Assembly: GCA_946629405.1 (NCBI GenBank)
Contig: CAMOXW010000166.1
Coordinates: 1-8,631 of the forward strand
Length of the DNA: 8,631 nucleotides
Origin: an uncultured Ruminococcus sp.
Lineage (GTDB): Bacteria; Bacillota_A; Clostridia; Oscillospirales; Ruminococcaceae
Direction: 5' to 3'
The position numbers were made by a program, and so were the translations under genes. How positions within the stretch are numbered: position 1 is the first letter of the stretch; the number at the start of each line of letters is the position of its first letter. Below are positions 8,108 through 8,631 of the stretch, piece after piece. Below the pieces are notes generated by a model. The model saw only the letters and a program-made list of their open reading frames with translations. It made no database searches and was not told the origin of the DNA.

Positions 8108-8374
8108 ATGAAGAGCCTTGCCTGTATGATGACAGTCGTTTGCCTTATGAGTGGATGTGATAAAAAAGGCACGGAACCCGATCTCAGCGATGTAGTGTAT
8201 GATAAATGGAGTTACCGCCCAGTTTGTGAAGACTTTTCAGTAGTTCGTGACGAAACCGGAACTGCCTGTGTTTTGTATAAAGGCAACGACAAACCTGAAC
8301 CGATTATAAGGGATTCAGCTTCAATGAGCAGACCGTCATCGCCGTGCTCATCAAGCAGCATAATGCAGTGGTAG
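8108..8374 (+). CDS. putative lipoprotein, probably 3'-truncated
   Basis: The ATG at 8108 has AGGA 8 bases upstream and begins MKSLACMMTVVCLMSGC, a short hydrophobic signal with a lipobox-like MSGC at residues 14-17. It would be cut before Cys17, lipidated and held on the outer face of the membrane. A polar linker (DKKGTEPD) follows, as is common in lipoproteins. The frame can be extended upstream to ATG 8021 with an extra hydrophobic stretch, but that start has no ribosome site and lies in the inverted repeat. From about 8305 the frame runs antisense to the conserved part of the leftward 8559 gene and becomes Ser/Pro-rich low-complexity sequence to the TAG at 8374, so the real gene probably ended further on and was cut here. 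No family was recognised. Confidence 0.45.
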   Translation: MKSLACMMTVVCLMSGCDKKGTEPDLSDVVYDKWSYRPVCEDFSVVRDETGTACVLYKGNDKPEPIIRDSASMSRPSSPCSSSSIMQW

Positions 8375-8559
8375 GCATTCTTGTCTTCGTACATAAGGTC
8401 TCTGGCAGCAGTTATCGCTTCATGCTCCTGATATGGGTTTGCTTTCAGCCTTTCAAAGTCTGAGTGAGGCAGGAATACCCATTTCTCAACCTCACAGCGT
8501 TTGGTGTTGTGGTCGGAAGCCTTATGCATCAGCTTACCGCTCATAAAGTAGTTATTCAT
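8212..8559 (-). CDS. small uncharacterised protein, probably 3'-truncated
   Basis: The start MNNYFMSGKLMHKASDHNTK at ATG 8559 is set by a perfect AGGAGG 7 bases upstream. An ATG at 8577 overlaps that site and is rejected. The 115-residue product is soluble, with no membrane segment and a motif-like stretch AYHCIMLLDEHGDDGLLIEAE. It resembles small uncharacterised proteins I associate with Ruminococcus genomes, where further sequence follows LLIEAEG; this is from memory and unsearched. After about Glu83 (near 8314) the frame runs antisense to the lipoprotein gene up to TAA at 8214-8212, so the last 35 or so residues are likely not native. The function is unknown. Confidence 0.6.
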   Translation of the reverse strand: MNNYFMSGKLMHKASDHNTKRCEVEKWVFLPHSDFERLKANPYQEHEAITAARDLMYEDKNAYHCIMLLDEHGDDGLLIEAESLIIGSGLSLPLYKTQAVPVSSRTTEKSSQTGR

Positions 8560-8566
8560 ATCTTTT

Positions 8567-8572
8567 CCTCCT
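8567..8572 (-). promoter_or_regulatory. ribosome binding site AGGAGG of the 8559 gene
   Basis: A perfect AGGAGG on the minus strand, 7 bases before ATG 8559. It decides that start. Confidence 0.85.
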
Positions 8573-8585
8573 GACATTATTATTC

Positions 8586-8616
8586 CATAGACAGCAGGCG
8601 TGATCTGCTTTCTATG
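8586..8616 (-). promoter_or_regulatory. stem-loop in the leader of the 8559 gene
   Basis: CATAGA (8586-8591) pairs with TCTATG (8611-8616), and after one C-T mismatch AGCAG (8593-8597) pairs with CTGCT (8605-8609), leaving a 7-base loop. On the leftward transcript it lies 13 bases before the AGGAGG. It could be the terminator stem of an upstream gene, an operator, or a leader control element; no T-run favours one of these. Confidence 0.4.
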
Positions 8617-8631
8617 TATCTGCCACAGGAG

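Overview
The window looks like chromosomal DNA of a low-to-moderate G+C anaerobic Firmicute, most likely a Clostridia member close to Ruminococcus. The basis is A-rich Shine-Dalgarno sequences of AGGAGG/AAAGG type, sigma-A promoters with consensus hexamers, class II xylose isomerase, an 11-helix bacterial NSS transporter and a clostridial-type deformylase fragment. The genus assignment rests on remembered protein resemblance and was not searched.

Layout, left to right. Bases 1-107 are a G+C-richer block with a strong hairpin and no gene I can name. Bases 108-338 are A+T-rich with no gene. A leftward xylAB operon follows (xylB 339-1877, xylA 1946-3268), with an 11-bp hairpin between the two genes. 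The 284-bp gap between xylA and the next gene is a divergent control region. It carries a perfect consensus promoter for xylA (TTGACA, 17 bp, TATAAT) with a dyad centred on its -10, and a second strong promoter reading right. The rightward promoter drives a Na+-coupled neurotransmitter:sodium symporter family (NSS) transporter (3553-4953), which ends at a bidirectional terminator shared with a leftward, 5'-truncated peptide deformylase remnant (5002-about 5322). A rightward orphan C-terminal gene fragment (about 5323-5502) with its own terminator follows.

The largest gene, leftward at 5586-7967, encodes a membrane protein with about seven transmembrane segments, a complete HD-GYP c-di-GMP phosphodiesterase domain, and a long C-terminal tail that appears to contain a tandem duplicated domain. 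Beyond it lie a perfect 10-3-10 inverted repeat, a rightward putative lipoprotein start, and a leftward small protein gene (8212-8559) with a perfect Shine-Dalgarno. These last two genes overlap tail to tail, and both seem to lose their genuine 3' ends near 8305-8315.

Functionally, XylA and XylB convert D-xylose to D-xylulose 5-phosphate for the pentose phosphate pathway. No xylose transporter or regulator is visible. The NSS transporter shares the control region but its family carries amino acids, so a link to xylose use is not shown. The HD-GYP protein is a separate signalling module. Four gene fragments meet at two points (about 5322 and about 8310), suggesting that the intervening 3 kb was inserted, replaced or rearranged, or that the assembly is chimeric there. 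I see no CRISPR array, tRNA, rRNA or intact mobile element, and no clear new multi-gene system. The most distinctive items are the HD-GYP tail duplication and the paired rearrangement scars.
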